The notes: generated from the sequence alone by a model not told the origin. A stretch of 64,000 bases of DNA from JACMLD01 sp044227095 (GCA_044227095.1 JBGAFV010000001.1:4340001-4404000), one strand, 5' to 3'. Shown: positions 26,109-35,147, counted from the first letter of the stretch. Numbers and translations are program-made.

Positions 26109-26663
26109 TTGACAAACTTGAGTAAGGCAAATAATTACATAACGAAAGACGGCAGAGCGTTTACCATAAGGCAACCTACAGAAAATGATGCAGCGCAAAT
26201 CATCAGTTATTCAAAGATATTATTTGCATCTACCGACCAGGTACTGACAACATTGGAAGAATATACAATAACTGTTGAAGATGAAAAGAAATGGATTTAC
26301 AACTTAACACAAAACCTAAATTCGCAAGTTTTCATTGCTGAACTTAATTGTCAAATTGTAGGGCTACTTTTCTTTATTGCAAACACGAAAAGAAAAAATT
26401 CACATTCTGGCGAGTTTGGCGTAAGTGTTCATCCGGAATTTCAAGGAGTTGGAGTTGGCCGGAGGCTTATCGAAAAGCTTCTCCTTTGGGCTGACACTAA
26501 CAGCCAAATTGAGAAGGTCTATCTGAACGTATTTGAAACAAATAAAAACGCAATAGAGCTTTACAAGAAAATAGGCTTTCTTGAAGAAGGCAGATTTGTA
26601 AAATCGATAAAACAGTTTTCAGGTGAATATGTAGACGTTATACAAATGTATATTCTAACTTAA
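26109..26663 (+). CDS. Cassette 11: GNAT family N-acetyltransferase
   Basis: About 184 aa from a TTG at 26109; another TTG lies at 26118 and the frame has no internal ATG near the start. GNAT features: FTIRQPTENDAAQI at the N-terminus, the acetyl-CoA loop motif GVSVHPEFQGVGVGRRLIEKLL (Q/RxxGxG/A type), and NVFETNKNAIELYKKIGFLEEGRF. It may acetylate small molecules or protein N-termini; the substrate is unknown. Cassette ends are complementary at 14 of 15 bases. Confidence 0.87.
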   Translation: MTNLSKANNYITKDGRAFTIRQPTENDAAQIISYSKILFASTDQVLTTLEEYTITVEDEKKWIYNLTQNLNSQVFIAELNCQIVGLLFFIANTKRKNSHSGEFGVSVHPEFQGVGVGRRLIEKLLLWADTNSQIEKVYLNVFETNKNAIELYKKIGFLEEGRFVKSIKQFSGEYVDVIQMYILT

Positions 26664-26675
26664 AAGTAAAACTAC

Positions 26676-26800
26676 CGCCAACAAAAAGTTTTGCAAAAGC
26701 AGGGCCGGACAATGTAACATCAGCTATGTGCAATATCAACAGCGGTTGTTGGCGGACAGAATACTAATTCCCAACCTGCATAAAGCCCTGCTAGTTGGCA
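26676..26800 (+). repeat. attC-like site 11 (125 bp), short form
   Basis: CGCCAAC 26676-26682; GTTGGCA 26794-26800. Sub-family two (CAGCGGTTGTTGGCGGACAG, CCAACCTGCATAAAGCCCTG). It lacks the middle segment of sites 3 and 4 and is within the size range of classical attC sites. Confidence 0.78.
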
Positions 26801-26877
26801 GCAATAGACTTAAATCACGTTAGCCGACAGTGCAGCAAATTTTCGCTTTATTTTGCCTTAATGCAAAATTGCCACTT

Positions 26878-27522
26878 ATGAAATCTACTTCATTTATCCT
26901 GCTAGCGTTTGTGACAATTCTGAGCTGCTCTAAAGATTACTCAGTAAAAAAAGATCCTCCTCTTAGCAGTTCATCTTCGCTCAAAGACACCACTTTTATA
27001 AATGACACAACTGATTTTTACGATATTACAGTTGATGAAATACGAACTGTTCACGTTCTTGGCCATAAATTGATTGCTTTCTCTGGCTCTTCAGGCGACT
27101 CTGCATCAAATATTATTGACTATTCTTTCTTTTCCGACACGTCCAGCTCCTCTGATTTTGAATTCCACAAGGGAGCTTTAAAAAAAACAGTGTTTGATAG
27201 CACCTTTTTACTCTATAACAAAGAAAAAATTAAAAACCTACTACCAGGTAACTATATTTATACCAAAGACCCTAAACTTGAAAATGGTATTTTCTTCATA
27301 TTAAGAGACTCTAACGGAGTGACTTGGAATACAATGCTAGGGGATCAATCTGGAGCCTCTTTTAGCATCGAAAAGCAAATCAATTTAGAAAAAAATTTTA
27401 CTGCGACAGGCATTTCACATTCACTGCATATAATCGGCAAGTTCAACTGTATAATTTATGATGGAAAAGGACACCAAAAAAAAATATCAAATGGCAGATT
27501 GGGACTTACTCTTTGGTTATAA
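26878..27522 (+). CDS. Cassette 12: lipoprotein of unknown function
   Basis: The start is taken at 26878, where the lipoprotein signal begins (MKSTSFILLAFVTILSC, Cys about residue 17); the frame is open 16 codons further upstream. 214 aa. A Ser-rich linker (LSSSSSLKD) is followed by a beta-rich domain with many Asp/Ser. No family recognised; outer-membrane lipoprotein expected. Confidence 0.7.
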   Translation: MKSTSFILLAFVTILSCSKDYSVKKDPPLSSSSSLKDTTFINDTTDFYDITVDEIRTVHVLGHKLIAFSGSSGDSASNIIDYSFFSDTSSSSDFEFHKGALKKTVFDSTFLLYNKEKIKNLLPGNYIYTKDPKLENGIFFILRDSNGVTWNTMLGDQSGASFSIEKQINLEKNFTATGISHSLHIIGKFNCIIYDGKGHQKKISNGRLGLTLWL

Positions 27523-27541
27523 TAAATATCCAATCTACTAC

Positions 27542-27739
27542 TGCCAACATGCAGTTTGCCGCCATGCTGGCTTTACGTTGGATCAATTACCAAAAAATCT
27601 TTAACCAGCAGCGGCTACGTGGCGGCGGTTTTAAAACATAGATTTGTGTAAGTTTCAAAATCAGTTTTCATAACTTAGTGCGGTAGCCGGGATTGGCGTT
27701 ATTAATTTTCAGGAAGGCAGTACGGCGTAAACGTTAGCG
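27542..27739 (+). repeat. attC-like site 12 (198 bp)
   Basis: TGCCAAC 27542-27548; GTTAGCG 27733-27739. Main sub-family with apical hairpin. Confidence 0.82.
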
Positions 27740-27799
27740 GCAACCCTATTTCGAAACCTTTTATCAATCGCACTAATATCAAGTTTTAATAAATAAATA

Positions 27800-28663
27800 G
27801 TGTTAAACAAGTCTCAAAGCGTTGTAGCATTTATCGACATCCTTGGCTTTAAAGAAATTGTAAAGACCAATGACAAATCAAAAAATAATTTCATTTTCAT
27901 TCAACTTCAACAAGCCTTAGACCAGTCATTTAAAAAAGCAATCTTGTTAACAGAACAATGGTTAAAAGCTACGGACGAATACAAAAACGAAGGATTGGCG
28001 GATCGATTAAAATATAAGCAATTTTCTGACAACGTTTACCTTTCCTTCGAATACAATGAAGGTGATCCAGATTATGAGCTTGCGGTCTACTTAGTAACCA
28101 TGATGTCTGCCTATTATCAAAGAATAATGCTTTCAAAAAACTTTTATGTAAGAGGAGGTATCGCAGATGGCCAGAATTATTTTGATAATAATATGATTTT
28201 CTCCAAAGCCTTAATTAAAGCATATGAACTTGAAACGAAAATAGCAAAGTATCCAAGGATTGTATTGGACAATTCAATTCTAAAAAAATTAAACAAAATT
28301 TCTAAACAGAATATTATTAAACAATTCTATCCTAAGCTAATAGTAAAAGATTGGACAGGTGTGCCATTTCTTAATCCGTTCAAGTTGGTTGACTCAATTA
28401 CAACGATGTTTACTAGTTATCCAGAGATACTTCCAAAACTACAAGAAGTGCTTGTAAAAAATCCAGTATTGACTGAATCAAATCAAAACCTTGAGCCCGA
28501 TATTTTGGATGAAGATCTAACAAATATGGTTTTGGAAAATATATTAATCAAGTTAAAAAAATATAGGCGCATCCCAGATCTTTATGAAAAATATTTATGG
28601 CTACGAGAATTTGTAGACTGGCAGGACGAGTATAAAAGCAATCTTGATTTTAGATACTATTAA
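27800..28663 (+). CDS. Cassette 13: protein with nucleotide-cyclase-like pattern
   Basis: 287 aa from a GTG start. VVAFIDILGFKEIV near the N-terminus and KQFSDNVYLSFEY at about residue 72 have the spacing and the two Asp residues of class III cyclase homology domains (FxDIxGF ... SD). RGGIADGQNYFDNNMIFSKALIKAYELETKIAKYPRIVLD follows, a signature of a widespread family of unknown function. Catalytic competence is uncertain, because the usual Arg/Asn pair is not identified. Signalling-nucleotide synthesis, as in cyclase-based phage defence, is a speculative possibility. Confidence 0.55.
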   Translation: MLNKSQSVVAFIDILGFKEIVKTNDKSKNNFIFIQLQQALDQSFKKAILLTEQWLKATDEYKNEGLADRLKYKQFSDNVYLSFEYNEGDPDYELAVYLVTMMSAYYQRIMLSKNFYVRGGIADGQNYFDNNMIFSKALIKAYELETKIAKYPRIVLDNSILKKLNKISKQNIIKQFYPKLIVKDWTGVPFLNPFKLVDSITTMFTSYPEILPKLQEVLVKNPVLTESNQNLEPDILDEDLTNMVLENILIKLKKYRRIPDLYEKYLWLREFVDWQDEYKSNLDFRYY

Positions 28664-28698
28664 CTCAGTGATAAATTTTATAAAATAAAAAGGACAGC

Positions 28699-28895
28699 CG
28701 CTAACATGGGGTTTACTGCAAGTGTGGCTTGACGTTTGAGCAATCAGCAATAAATCATGAATCAGTAGCGGCTATGATGCGGTGTTTTTAAAAATAGATT
28801 TGTTAAATTTTCAAAATCAGTTTTCATAACTTAGTGCTGTAGCCGGGATTGGCGTTATTAATTTACAGCCCGGCAGCAAGCCGTAAACGTTACCT
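28699..28895 (+). repeat. attC-like site 13 (197 bp)
   Basis: CGCTAAC 28699-28705; GTTACCT 28889-28895. Main sub-family with apical hairpin. Confidence 0.82.
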
Positions 28896-28904
28896 GCTAT
28901 TACA

Positions 28905-29954
28905 ATGCACACTCTACGTAATTTAACCATATTCCTTTTGCTGACTGTGTTCATTGCCTGCTCTAACAAAAAGAAAGACATACAAGCGAAAGATTTTATT
29001 GTTTCAATTAAGTCAATAAAAGGGGATACAGTTATTGCTTCAGCTGTTTACTACTCCGGATACATTCTCTGTTTGCAAGAGGACGATAAACTGTTTGTTT
29101 TTGACACAATATTTAATTTGGTTGACAGCTTAACAGCTAAATTTTCGAAGCTGAAAATTCAATTATTGCATTCCTATAATGACACAATTTTGCTTTTTTC
29201 CAAAAAAGACATTTTCTATCTTGATACAGGTTTTGCAATAAAAAAGTACACTGCCAAACCGTTTAAATATCAATTACCTTATTTCACAGATACTACATAT
29301 TATGTATATGCTTGTTCTGCAGGAGAATGGGGTGGAGCCGTTTTCTTTTGGAACAAAAAAACAAATAAAACATATTCTTATCCTGCAACTGCTGTTCAAC
29401 AAGTTTTTAAGTTTAACGACGAATATGTTGTTTCAAGTTTTCTTGCTCATTTAAGCGGCATTTCAGATTATTTGTTTATCAAAGACCCGACTAAACTGTA
29501 CGAGTTGAAAGATGAAAGGAAAAAAACTTTTTGTAACTGGTACACGGAATTTGATAGCATTAAAGATAAAAAGCTATTTGACACTTTAACACCAATTGGA
29601 GTTAAATACTATTCTGATAGTTTTACAACAAGGACAGTAACAACCTTTCCTTACAAAAATGAAATCTATTCAATTTATTGTACCGACAGTGCAACAATAC
29701 TTGCAAAATTTAAAAATCAAAGGCTGTCTTTTGTTGACACTCTCTTGCATTATAAATTAACATTCCATAGTACTAAAACACATTTAACATCAAACGGTAT
29801 AGTGACTGCATATAAGGCAACATGGACTCGAGGTGGTGAGGGCAACATATGGAGTCATTTTCAAAACACAGGTCTGATTTTTATAAGAGATAATCAGATA
29901 AGATTTCTTGAATTTCAGACACCATATATGCGGACAGAAAGCAACAGCAGGTAA
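28905..29954 (+). CDS. Cassette 14: lipoprotein of unknown function, beta-propeller-like
   Basis: 349 aa; signal with lipobox VFIAC (Cys about residue 19). The rest is a series of short beta strands with recurring hydrophobic-Asp patterns (LFVFDTIFNLVDSL; DIFYLDTGFAIKKY), suggestive of a propeller. The start lies 16 bp after the GTT core and the stop codon overlaps the next RYYYAAC-like box. No family recognised. Confidence 0.7.
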   Translation: MHTLRNLTIFLLLTVFIACSNKKKDIQAKDFIVSIKSIKGDTVIASAVYYSGYILCLQEDDKLFVFDTIFNLVDSLTAKFSKLKIQLLHSYNDTILLFSKKDIFYLDTGFAIKKYTAKPFKYQLPYFTDTTYYVYACSAGEWGGAVFFWNKKTNKTYSYPATAVQQVFKFNDEYVVSSFLAHLSGISDYLFIKDPTKLYELKDERKKTFCNWYTEFDSIKDKKLFDTLTPIGVKYYSDSFTTRTVTTFPYKNEIYSIYCTDSATILAKFKNQRLSFVDTLLHYKLTFHSTKTHLTSNGIVTAYKATWTRGGEGNIWSHFQNTGLIFIRDNQIRFLEFQTPYMRTESNSR

Positions 29955-30146
29955 TATGGGGTTTTATGCAAGTTGGGCTTGACGTAGGAACAACCGACAA
30001 TAAATCTTTAACCAGCAGCAGCTATGGTGCAGCCGTTTTAAAAGAGAGATTTGTGTAAATTTCAAAATCAGTTTTCATAACTTAGTGCGGTAGCCGGGAT
30101 TGGCGTTATAAATTTTCAGAAAGGCAGCAAGCCATAAACGTTGTAA
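29949..30146 (+). repeat. attC-like site 14 (198 bp)
   Basis: AGGTAAT 29949-29955 (overlaps the stop codon of cassette 14); GTTGTAA 30140-30146. Main sub-family with apical hairpin. Confidence 0.8.
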
Positions 30147-30160
30147 GTAATTTTAAAATC

Positions 30161-30484
30161 ATGAGTACAATAAGAATAAAAAGATCTAATGAGCATGCTA
30201 ATCGTTTAAGAGATATTAAAATTCTTCTTGACGGAGTAGAAATAGGAAGAATTGCAAATTCGGAAACAAAAGATTTTAAAATAACTTCCGGTAACCATTT
30301 ACTCCAAGCAAAAATAGATTGGTGTACTAGTAATATGGTGGAATTGACTGTTTCTGCAAATGATCTTAGCATTTTCAATTTAGATAGTTTTGCAAAACAT
30401 ACTTCTTTGGGTATTTTTTCAACTATTTACTTCATTACTTTTGGAGCAAAAAAATATCTACATCTGACTAAAGCATCAACCTAA
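30161..30484 (+). CDS. Cassette 15: small protein of unknown function
   Basis: 107 aa, starts 21 bp after the GTT core. The beta-rich N-terminus (DIKILLDGVEIGRIANSETKDFKITSGNHLLQAKID) resembles small PEGA-like or carbohydrate-binding beta folds. The C-terminal part has one weakly hydrophobic segment (LGIFSTIYFITFGA), possibly a membrane anchor. Function unknown. Confidence 0.6.
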   Translation: MSTIRIKRSNEHANRLRDIKILLDGVEIGRIANSETKDFKITSGNHLLQAKIDWCTSNMVELTVSANDLSIFNLDSFAKHTSLGIFSTIYFITFGAKKYLHLTKAST

Positions 30485-30493
30485 AAAACTAAC

Positions 30494-30714
30494 GCCCAAC
30501 AAAAAGCCTGGCATCAGTGGGACTTAACATAGAAACATTCAGCAGCGGTAATTCTGCTGTACTGTGGTTCGGGGCTCGACAAATCCCGGATCAATCGGGA
30601 CAAGTGCCGCCCAGCTTTAGTTCTTAATATTTAACTTTATTAAAAAGCCAGGCAGCAGTTTCAGGCGGACATGAATTCTATTTCCCTTCCATCGGCAACA
30701 CCTGCTAGTTGGCT
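30494..30714 (+). repeat. attC-like site 15 (221 bp) with inserted small palindrome
   Basis: GCCCAAC 30494-30500; GTTGGCT 30708-30714. Sub-family three, like site 7, but longer because TCCCGGATCAATCGGGA (about 30583-30599) and adjacent bases interrupt the segment that is contiguous in site 7. Confidence 0.78.
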
Positions 30715-30738
30715 GAAATATCTAAGCAAAATTCTTGT

Positions 30739-31359
30739 ATGAAAAAAGTTATCGTTATAATCCTACTATTGAAATTTTCGCTCGCTATCAGTCAAACAAA
30801 AAACGACAGTTATAGAATTGAGCCTAAGACAATTTTTGAAGTTATTGTAAATGGAAAGAAATACCAACTTTCAGAAAACGAACAATTAAATTTAGATACC
30901 CTGGTTAAGCCCGTAATTTCGATAAAACAATCACCGTTTAAAAATTTTGAAAACGCTTCTTATGTATTTTCATACCCACGCAATTTGTCTTTTGATTACA
31001 GTGGACAACCTGCAATACAGAATTGGACATTAAATGGCAATTCCGTGACCATAATGTTGTTTGAAATGCCCACAGAAATCGCTTTACAAACGCTTACATC
31101 CGGAATGATAGCCAAATTCGGAGTTGACAATTGCAAAATTGAAGATTTCACCCGTAAACTAGGTAACAAAGAATGCCGGGGGCAAACATTGAAAGTAAAA
31201 CTTGTCGGTCAAAACCTGGCCATTGAATGTTATACAATCAGATCTGAGAAAAAAGGAAGCAGTTTTTTGATAATTCAAGATGCAATGGAAAGCACGAGTC
31301 ACTCTCAAGAGTACACAAATATCTCTGAATATATCAATTCGACAATAAAATATAAATAA
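30739..31359 (+). CDS. Cassette 16: exported protein of unknown function
   Basis: The start is taken at 30739, where the signal peptide begins (MKKVIVIILLLKFSLAISQ). 206 aa. The mature part is beta-rich with WTLNGNSVTIMLFEMPTEIALQTLTSGMIAKFG and two Cys (NCKIEDF, KECRGQ). No family recognised; a periplasmic protein is expected. Confidence 0.7.
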   Translation: MKKVIVIILLLKFSLAISQTKNDSYRIEPKTIFEVIVNGKKYQLSENEQLNLDTLVKPVISIKQSPFKNFENASYVFSYPRNLSFDYSGQPAIQNWTLNGNSVTIMLFEMPTEIALQTLTSGMIAKFGVDNCKIEDFTRKLGNKECRGQTLKVKLVGQNLAIECYTIRSEKKGSSFLIIQDAMESTSHSQEYTNISEYINSTIKYK

Positions 31360-31370
31360 CCTTATACTAC

Positions 31371-31595
31371 AGCCAACAGAAGGTTTTCTACCAGGCTGGC
31401 TTTACGTTGAGGCAATCATCAATTAATCTTTACTCAGTAGCGGTTATGTGTCAACAGTTTTAAAAAATAGATTTGTTTAAGGTTCAAAATCAGTTTTCAT
31501 ACCTTATTTTAGTGGCCTGCCTGTCCCGCGCCACGCATGGCGGGAGGCAGACGGATAACGGAGCCCAGTCCGGCAGCAAGCCTTGCACGTTGTGC
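31371..31595 (+). repeat. attC-like site 16 (225 bp) with inserted palindrome
   Basis: AGCCAAC 31371-31377; GTTGTGC 31589-31595. Main sub-family with apical hairpin. The right arm is interrupted by a small palindrome, CCTGCCTGTCCCGC...GCGGGAGGCAG (about 31515-31550), of the kind scattered in Bacteroidota genomes. Confidence 0.78.
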
Positions 31596-31640
31596 GTCAT
31601 GCTGAAGCGACACCCTAATAACCTAAACATTAAAAAATAG

Positions 31641-32537
31641 ATGGCAGAGAATACAGACGAAGTGCCTTTAGAAAATCCCACAAATAATCAATCGGAAAAC
31701 TCTTCTGACGAAATTATTCCCACTGTTGACACAGAAACTATCACACCAATTCAAGAAACTGAAAATATGGAAGTACATCATCATGCCCACGACCCTGCCG
31801 CACCTCATCATAAGAAAAATTGGAAATCATATTTCTGGGAATTTCTCATGTTATTTTTAGCAGTGTTTTGTGGTTTTTTAGCGGAAAGTTACCACACACA
31901 TTTAGTGAATAAAGGAATTGAAAAGAGAAATATGGAACTTGTAGTGGAGACCCTAAAGGATGATTTTGATAAGATTAAAAATAACATAGACTATAACGAG
32001 CAAAAATTAAAACTATTAGATACGCTTATTTCTTTTAAGGAAACAGAAAAATCAGACACTTTGTACTCAAAGAGATTTAGCTATTTAGTTACAAAAAGCA
32101 TTTACAATGCTGCATTTTATGCTAACACGGCGGCTATTGACCAAATGAAATATTCGGGAAGTCTGCGCCTGGTTAAAAACCAGGAGATCCTTACCAGCAT
32201 TTTTAAATATATGGATATGAATGAGCTTCTTTCTACCAATAGGGCTGGGTTAATTGCTGATGATGACAGATGGGTAGCAACCGCATCAACTTTTTTAGAC
32301 ATGCAGAACCTGGCAAGCAGCCGGGGTTTAGACTTTCTTCAACCGAATCATTCAAAACCCGAAATTCATTTGGCAAATAATCAACAGAATATTTTCATAT
32401 TTTTTAATCAAGCTATTTTACGAAAAAGCATTATGGAAATGATTTGGCTTCCACGAATGCGTATACAACAAAAGAATGCCGAAACATTGATAGGATTATT
32501 GGAAAAAGAATACGAAATCGGGCATGATAAAAAATAG
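31641..32537 (+). CDS. Cassette 17: single-span membrane protein of a Bacteroidota-specific family
   Basis: 298 aa. An acidic N-terminus (1-45) is followed by a His-rich EVHHHAHDPAAPHHKKNWKSYFWEF, one membrane helix (FLMLFLAVFCGFLAESY, about 69-86) and a long helical domain (KGIEKRNMELVVETLKDDFDKIKNNID...). The HHKKNWKSYFWEFLMLFLAVFCGFLAE signature occurs in many Chitinophagaceae and relatives with unknown function (DUF6090-like). That this common chromosomal family is found inside a cassette is notable. Confidence 0.72.
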   Translation: MAENTDEVPLENPTNNQSENSSDEIIPTVDTETITPIQETENMEVHHHAHDPAAPHHKKNWKSYFWEFLMLFLAVFCGFLAESYHTHLVNKGIEKRNMELVVETLKDDFDKIKNNIDYNEQKLKLLDTLISFKETEKSDTLYSKRFSYLVTKSIYNAAFYANTAAIDQMKYSGSLRLVKNQEILTSIFKYMDMNELLSTNRAGLIADDDRWVATASTFLDMQNLASSRGLDFLQPNHSKPEIHLANNQQNIFIFFNQAILRKSIMEMIWLPRMRIQQKNAETLIGLLEKEYEIGHDKK

Positions 32538-32544
32538 CACGAAA

Positions 32545-32728
32545 GCACAACAAAAATATTGCTGCCAAGTGGTGGGGCTGGATGTTGGAGCAATCAGCAG
32601 CGGCTATAGTGCAGCCGTTTTAAAAGACAGATTTGCGTAAGTTTAAAAATCAGTTTTCATAACTTAGTGCGGTAGCCGGGATTGGCGTTATAAATTTCCA
32701 GCCCGGTGGCAAGGCGTAAAAGTTGGTG
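32545..32728 (+). repeat. attC-like site 17 (184 bp)
   Basis: GCACAAC 32545-32551; GTTGGTG 32722-32728. Main sub-family with apical hairpin. Confidence 0.8.
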
Positions 32729-32756
32729 GTCAGCTTAAAGCAACATCCTTCATACA

Positions 32757-33386
32757 TTGAAAAATAAAGGACTTTTCATTACAACAATTATTTTCTTTCT
32801 ACTGGTTAACACAACCTATTATTGGGAAGGGAAACTTGAACTTTTTGCTGTTCCTGCTTTTATTTTATTGGTGGCAGTTTATATTGGACTTGCCATAGCT
32901 CTTTTGCGACAGATTTACTCATCAATTAAAGAGAAGTTTAAACAAAAACACAGGTTCGTATTAATCGGACTATTGACAACTGTTTTGTTATTGACATACT
33001 TCAAACCATTGGGCCTTATTGATTTTGATAAGTTTGAAGGGGCAGATGTATTAGTTGCAGAAAGAATAGGTTCGGCAAACTGCTTGACAACTCTTAAACT
33101 TAAAGACGACTACACTTTTAGAGAAAGAATTGGCTGTTTTGGAGTTTCAGAAATTAAGGGCACATTTAGGGTTGTAAATGATACCATTTATTTTGACAAC
33201 ATTCAACTTGGCAGACACGAAGATGGTTTCTACAAGTTTGCCGTTATAAAACCAACAAAGTTTACCAACCCAAAAATATCTGGCGACTTAATAAGATATA
33301 AAGACCTGACCGACACAGTTGGACACTTTCTTTGGATAACACAAAACCAGTTAAGCGAGCTGAAGGTTAAAAAGCCTAGCCGCTAA
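32757..33386 (+). CDS. Cassette 18: membrane protein of unknown function
   Basis: 209 aa from a TTG start (MKNKGLFITTII); there is no upstream ATG. Three membrane helices (about 5-20, 28-50 and 64-83) are followed by a beta-rich extracytoplasmic or cytoplasmic domain (LTTLKLKDDYTFRERIGCFGVSEIKGTFRVVNDTIYFDNIQLGR). The pattern of a sensed-output lipocalin-like tail is common in small Bacteroidota membrane proteins. Function unknown. Confidence 0.68.
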   Translation: MKNKGLFITTIIFFLLVNTTYYWEGKLELFAVPAFILLVAVYIGLAIALLRQIYSSIKEKFKQKHRFVLIGLLTTVLLLTYFKPLGLIDFDKFEGADVLVAERIGSANCLTTLKLKDDYTFRERIGCFGVSEIKGTFRVVNDTIYFDNIQLGRHEDGFYKFAVIKPTKFTNPKISGDLIRYKDLTDTVGHFLWITQNQLSELKVKKPSR

Positions 33387-33576
33387 CATTGGTATTGCCA
33401 ATAGTGGGACTGGACAATTAAACTTCACTGTAAATCTTTAACCAGCAGCGGCTATGTGGCGACGGTTTTAAAAGACAGATTTGTGTAAGTTTCAAAATCA
33501 GTTTTCATAACTTAGTGCGGTAGCCGGGATTGGTGTTATAAATTTCCAGCCAGGCAGCAAGGCGTAAACGTTGTAT
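33381..33576 (+). repeat. attC-like site 18 (196 bp)
   Basis: CGCTAAC 33381-33387; GTTGTAT 33570-33576. The left box overlaps the last codon of cassette 18 (stop ends at 33386). Main sub-family with apical hairpin. Confidence 0.8.
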
Positions 33577-33619
33577 GCAACCTTAACGGCTCCCTACAAT
33601 TCAAAATAACATTTCGACA

Positions 33620-34120
33620 ATGAGGCAACTTGCTTTTGTAGATATACTTGACGAAATCAAAAAATTATTAATTTACCAGTCAACCGACGGCGTTTATTTA
33701 TTTGGTTATGACTGCTTACAAGACACTTCTTGCAAATGGGACAAATGGTTTATGACTATTGAAGAAGCCAAAGAATATAGCTACGACATTTATAAAATTG
33801 ACAACGATAAATGGATTTCTATTTCTGAGCCCTTAGAAAACTGTCAGCATGACTTTATCCTGCCGACTAAAGTCAAAGGACGAGAAAGCGGCAATCCGGA
33901 ATACGGTAAATTTCAGAGTTTATTCGACAACAAGTGGGTTGATATTGACAATAGTGAAAAGCATTATACTTTAAATGGCTTAACAGGTAACGAAAGACTA
34001 TTTGTGACTGGACTAATTACAGAGTTTGATAGTGCTAAAAAAAATGATAATTTAAAAAAGGCTCGTCAAATTTTAAAAGCATTAGAGTTTGACGACAAAT
34101 CGATAGAGAAAATATTGTAG
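33620..34120 (+). CDS. Cassette 19: cytoplasmic protein of unknown function
   Basis: 166 aa, no signal or membrane segment. The N-terminal half is rich in aromatic and acidic residues (GVYLFGYDCLQDTSCKWDKWFMTIEEAKEYSYDIYKID), as in many small immunity-like proteins. The C-terminus is helical (KKARQILKALEFDDKSIEKIL). No family recognised. Confidence 0.65.
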   Translation: MRQLAFVDILDEIKKLLIYQSTDGVYLFGYDCLQDTSCKWDKWFMTIEEAKEYSYDIYKIDNDKWISISEPLENCQHDFILPTKVKGRESGNPEYGKFQSLFDNKWVDIDNSEKHYTLNGLTGNERLFVTGLITEFDSAKKNDNLKKARQILKALEFDDKSIEKIL

Positions 34121-34132
34121 CTAAAAGGATAC

Positions 34133-34291
34133 TGCCAACCTTCGGTTTGCCTCCAGGCAGCAGTGGCTATATGTCGACAGTTTTAAAAGAGAGATTTCTG
34201 TAAGTTTCAAAATCAGTTTTCATAACTTAGTTTAATGGCCGGGATTTACGTTATTAATTTACAGCCTGGCAACAAGGCGTAAACGTTAGTG
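34133..34291 (+). repeat. attC-like site 19 (159 bp), left arm shortened
   Basis: TGCCAAC 34133-34139; GTTAGTG 34285-34291. Main sub-family with apical hairpin; about 40 bp of the left arm is missing compared with site 18. Confidence 0.76.
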
Positions 34292-34320
34292 GCAATTTTA
34301 TTGATACTTAAAATTGATAC

Positions 34321-35112
34321 ATGGATTTGAAAAAAATTATTTTTATTCTCACGCTATTAACCTGCAATCATTTCTCGCAGGCTCAGGATTTCAGCGCATA
34401 TAAAAAAGCATTCTTTATCCAAGGCACAGATACGTTACGTTACAGAATATTATACCCTGTAAGTTATAAACCCGGAAAGCTGTACCCGCTGATAGTCTAC
34501 CTCCATGGTGCAGGCTTTAGAGGAAATGACAATGAAAGTCAGCTATCCCGTGCTGGTCTTTTCTTTTTAAATGATTCGCTTCGGAAAAAATTTCCAGCTT
34601 TTGTTGTTTTTCCACAATGCCCTGCAGACAGCATGTGGAACCAAATACCCGGGCCGCCATACGATACAACAGTTACGGTTAACCATCAGATGAACAAGTT
34701 GTCGCTAACAACACCGGAACGATTGGTAAAACTTTTAATGGACAGTTTGGCTAAACATAAAATGGCTGACCGAAAAAGAATCTATCTGGGTGGAACCTCG
34801 CTTGGTGCTTTTGGTACTTACGATTTAGTCATCCATTATCCTGACTATTTTGCAGCAGCTTTCCCTATATGCGGACAAGCTAACGTAGAACTATATCCTA
34901 AAAGAGCATCAAATGTTCCAGTTTGGATTTTTCACGGTTCTATTGACAATATTATAAACATATGGCCCGATAGAGCCTTGATCAACGCATTACAACATAT
35001 CGGTGCTAAAAATGCTAAATACACGGAATATCCGGGTTTAAAACATGATATTGAGCCTGCTGTATTTGCTGAACCGGATTTACTCCCGTGGTTATTTTCG
35101 TTTAGAAAATAG
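34321..35112 (+). CDS. Cassette 20: secreted alpha/beta hydrolase (esterase type)
   Basis: 263 aa with a Sec signal (cleavage near SQAQ, residue 22). Alpha/beta-hydrolase features: YPLIVYLHGAGFRGNDN (oxyanion region), nucleophile elbow GGTSLGAFG (Ser in GTSLG), PVWIFHGSIDNII (Asp) and GLKHD (His). Similar to the PHB-depolymerase/feruloyl-esterase-like group of Bacteroidota periplasmic or surface esterases. The substrate is unknown. This is one of the few cassette genes with a clear enzymatic role. Confidence 0.88.
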   Translation: MDLKKIIFILTLLTCNHFSQAQDFSAYKKAFFIQGTDTLRYRILYPVSYKPGKLYPLIVYLHGAGFRGNDNESQLSRAGLFFLNDSLRKKFPAFVVFPQCPADSMWNQIPGPPYDTTVTVNHQMNKLSLTTPERLVKLLMDSLAKHKMADRKRIYLGGTSLGAFGTYDLVIHYPDYFAAAFPICGQANVELYPKRASNVPVWIFHGSIDNIINIWPDRALINALQHIGAKNAKYTEYPGLKHDIEPAVFAEPDLLPWLFSFRK

Positions 35113-35147
35113 CGGTTAGCAAAAGCTATCTCTTGATTAAAAACTAC

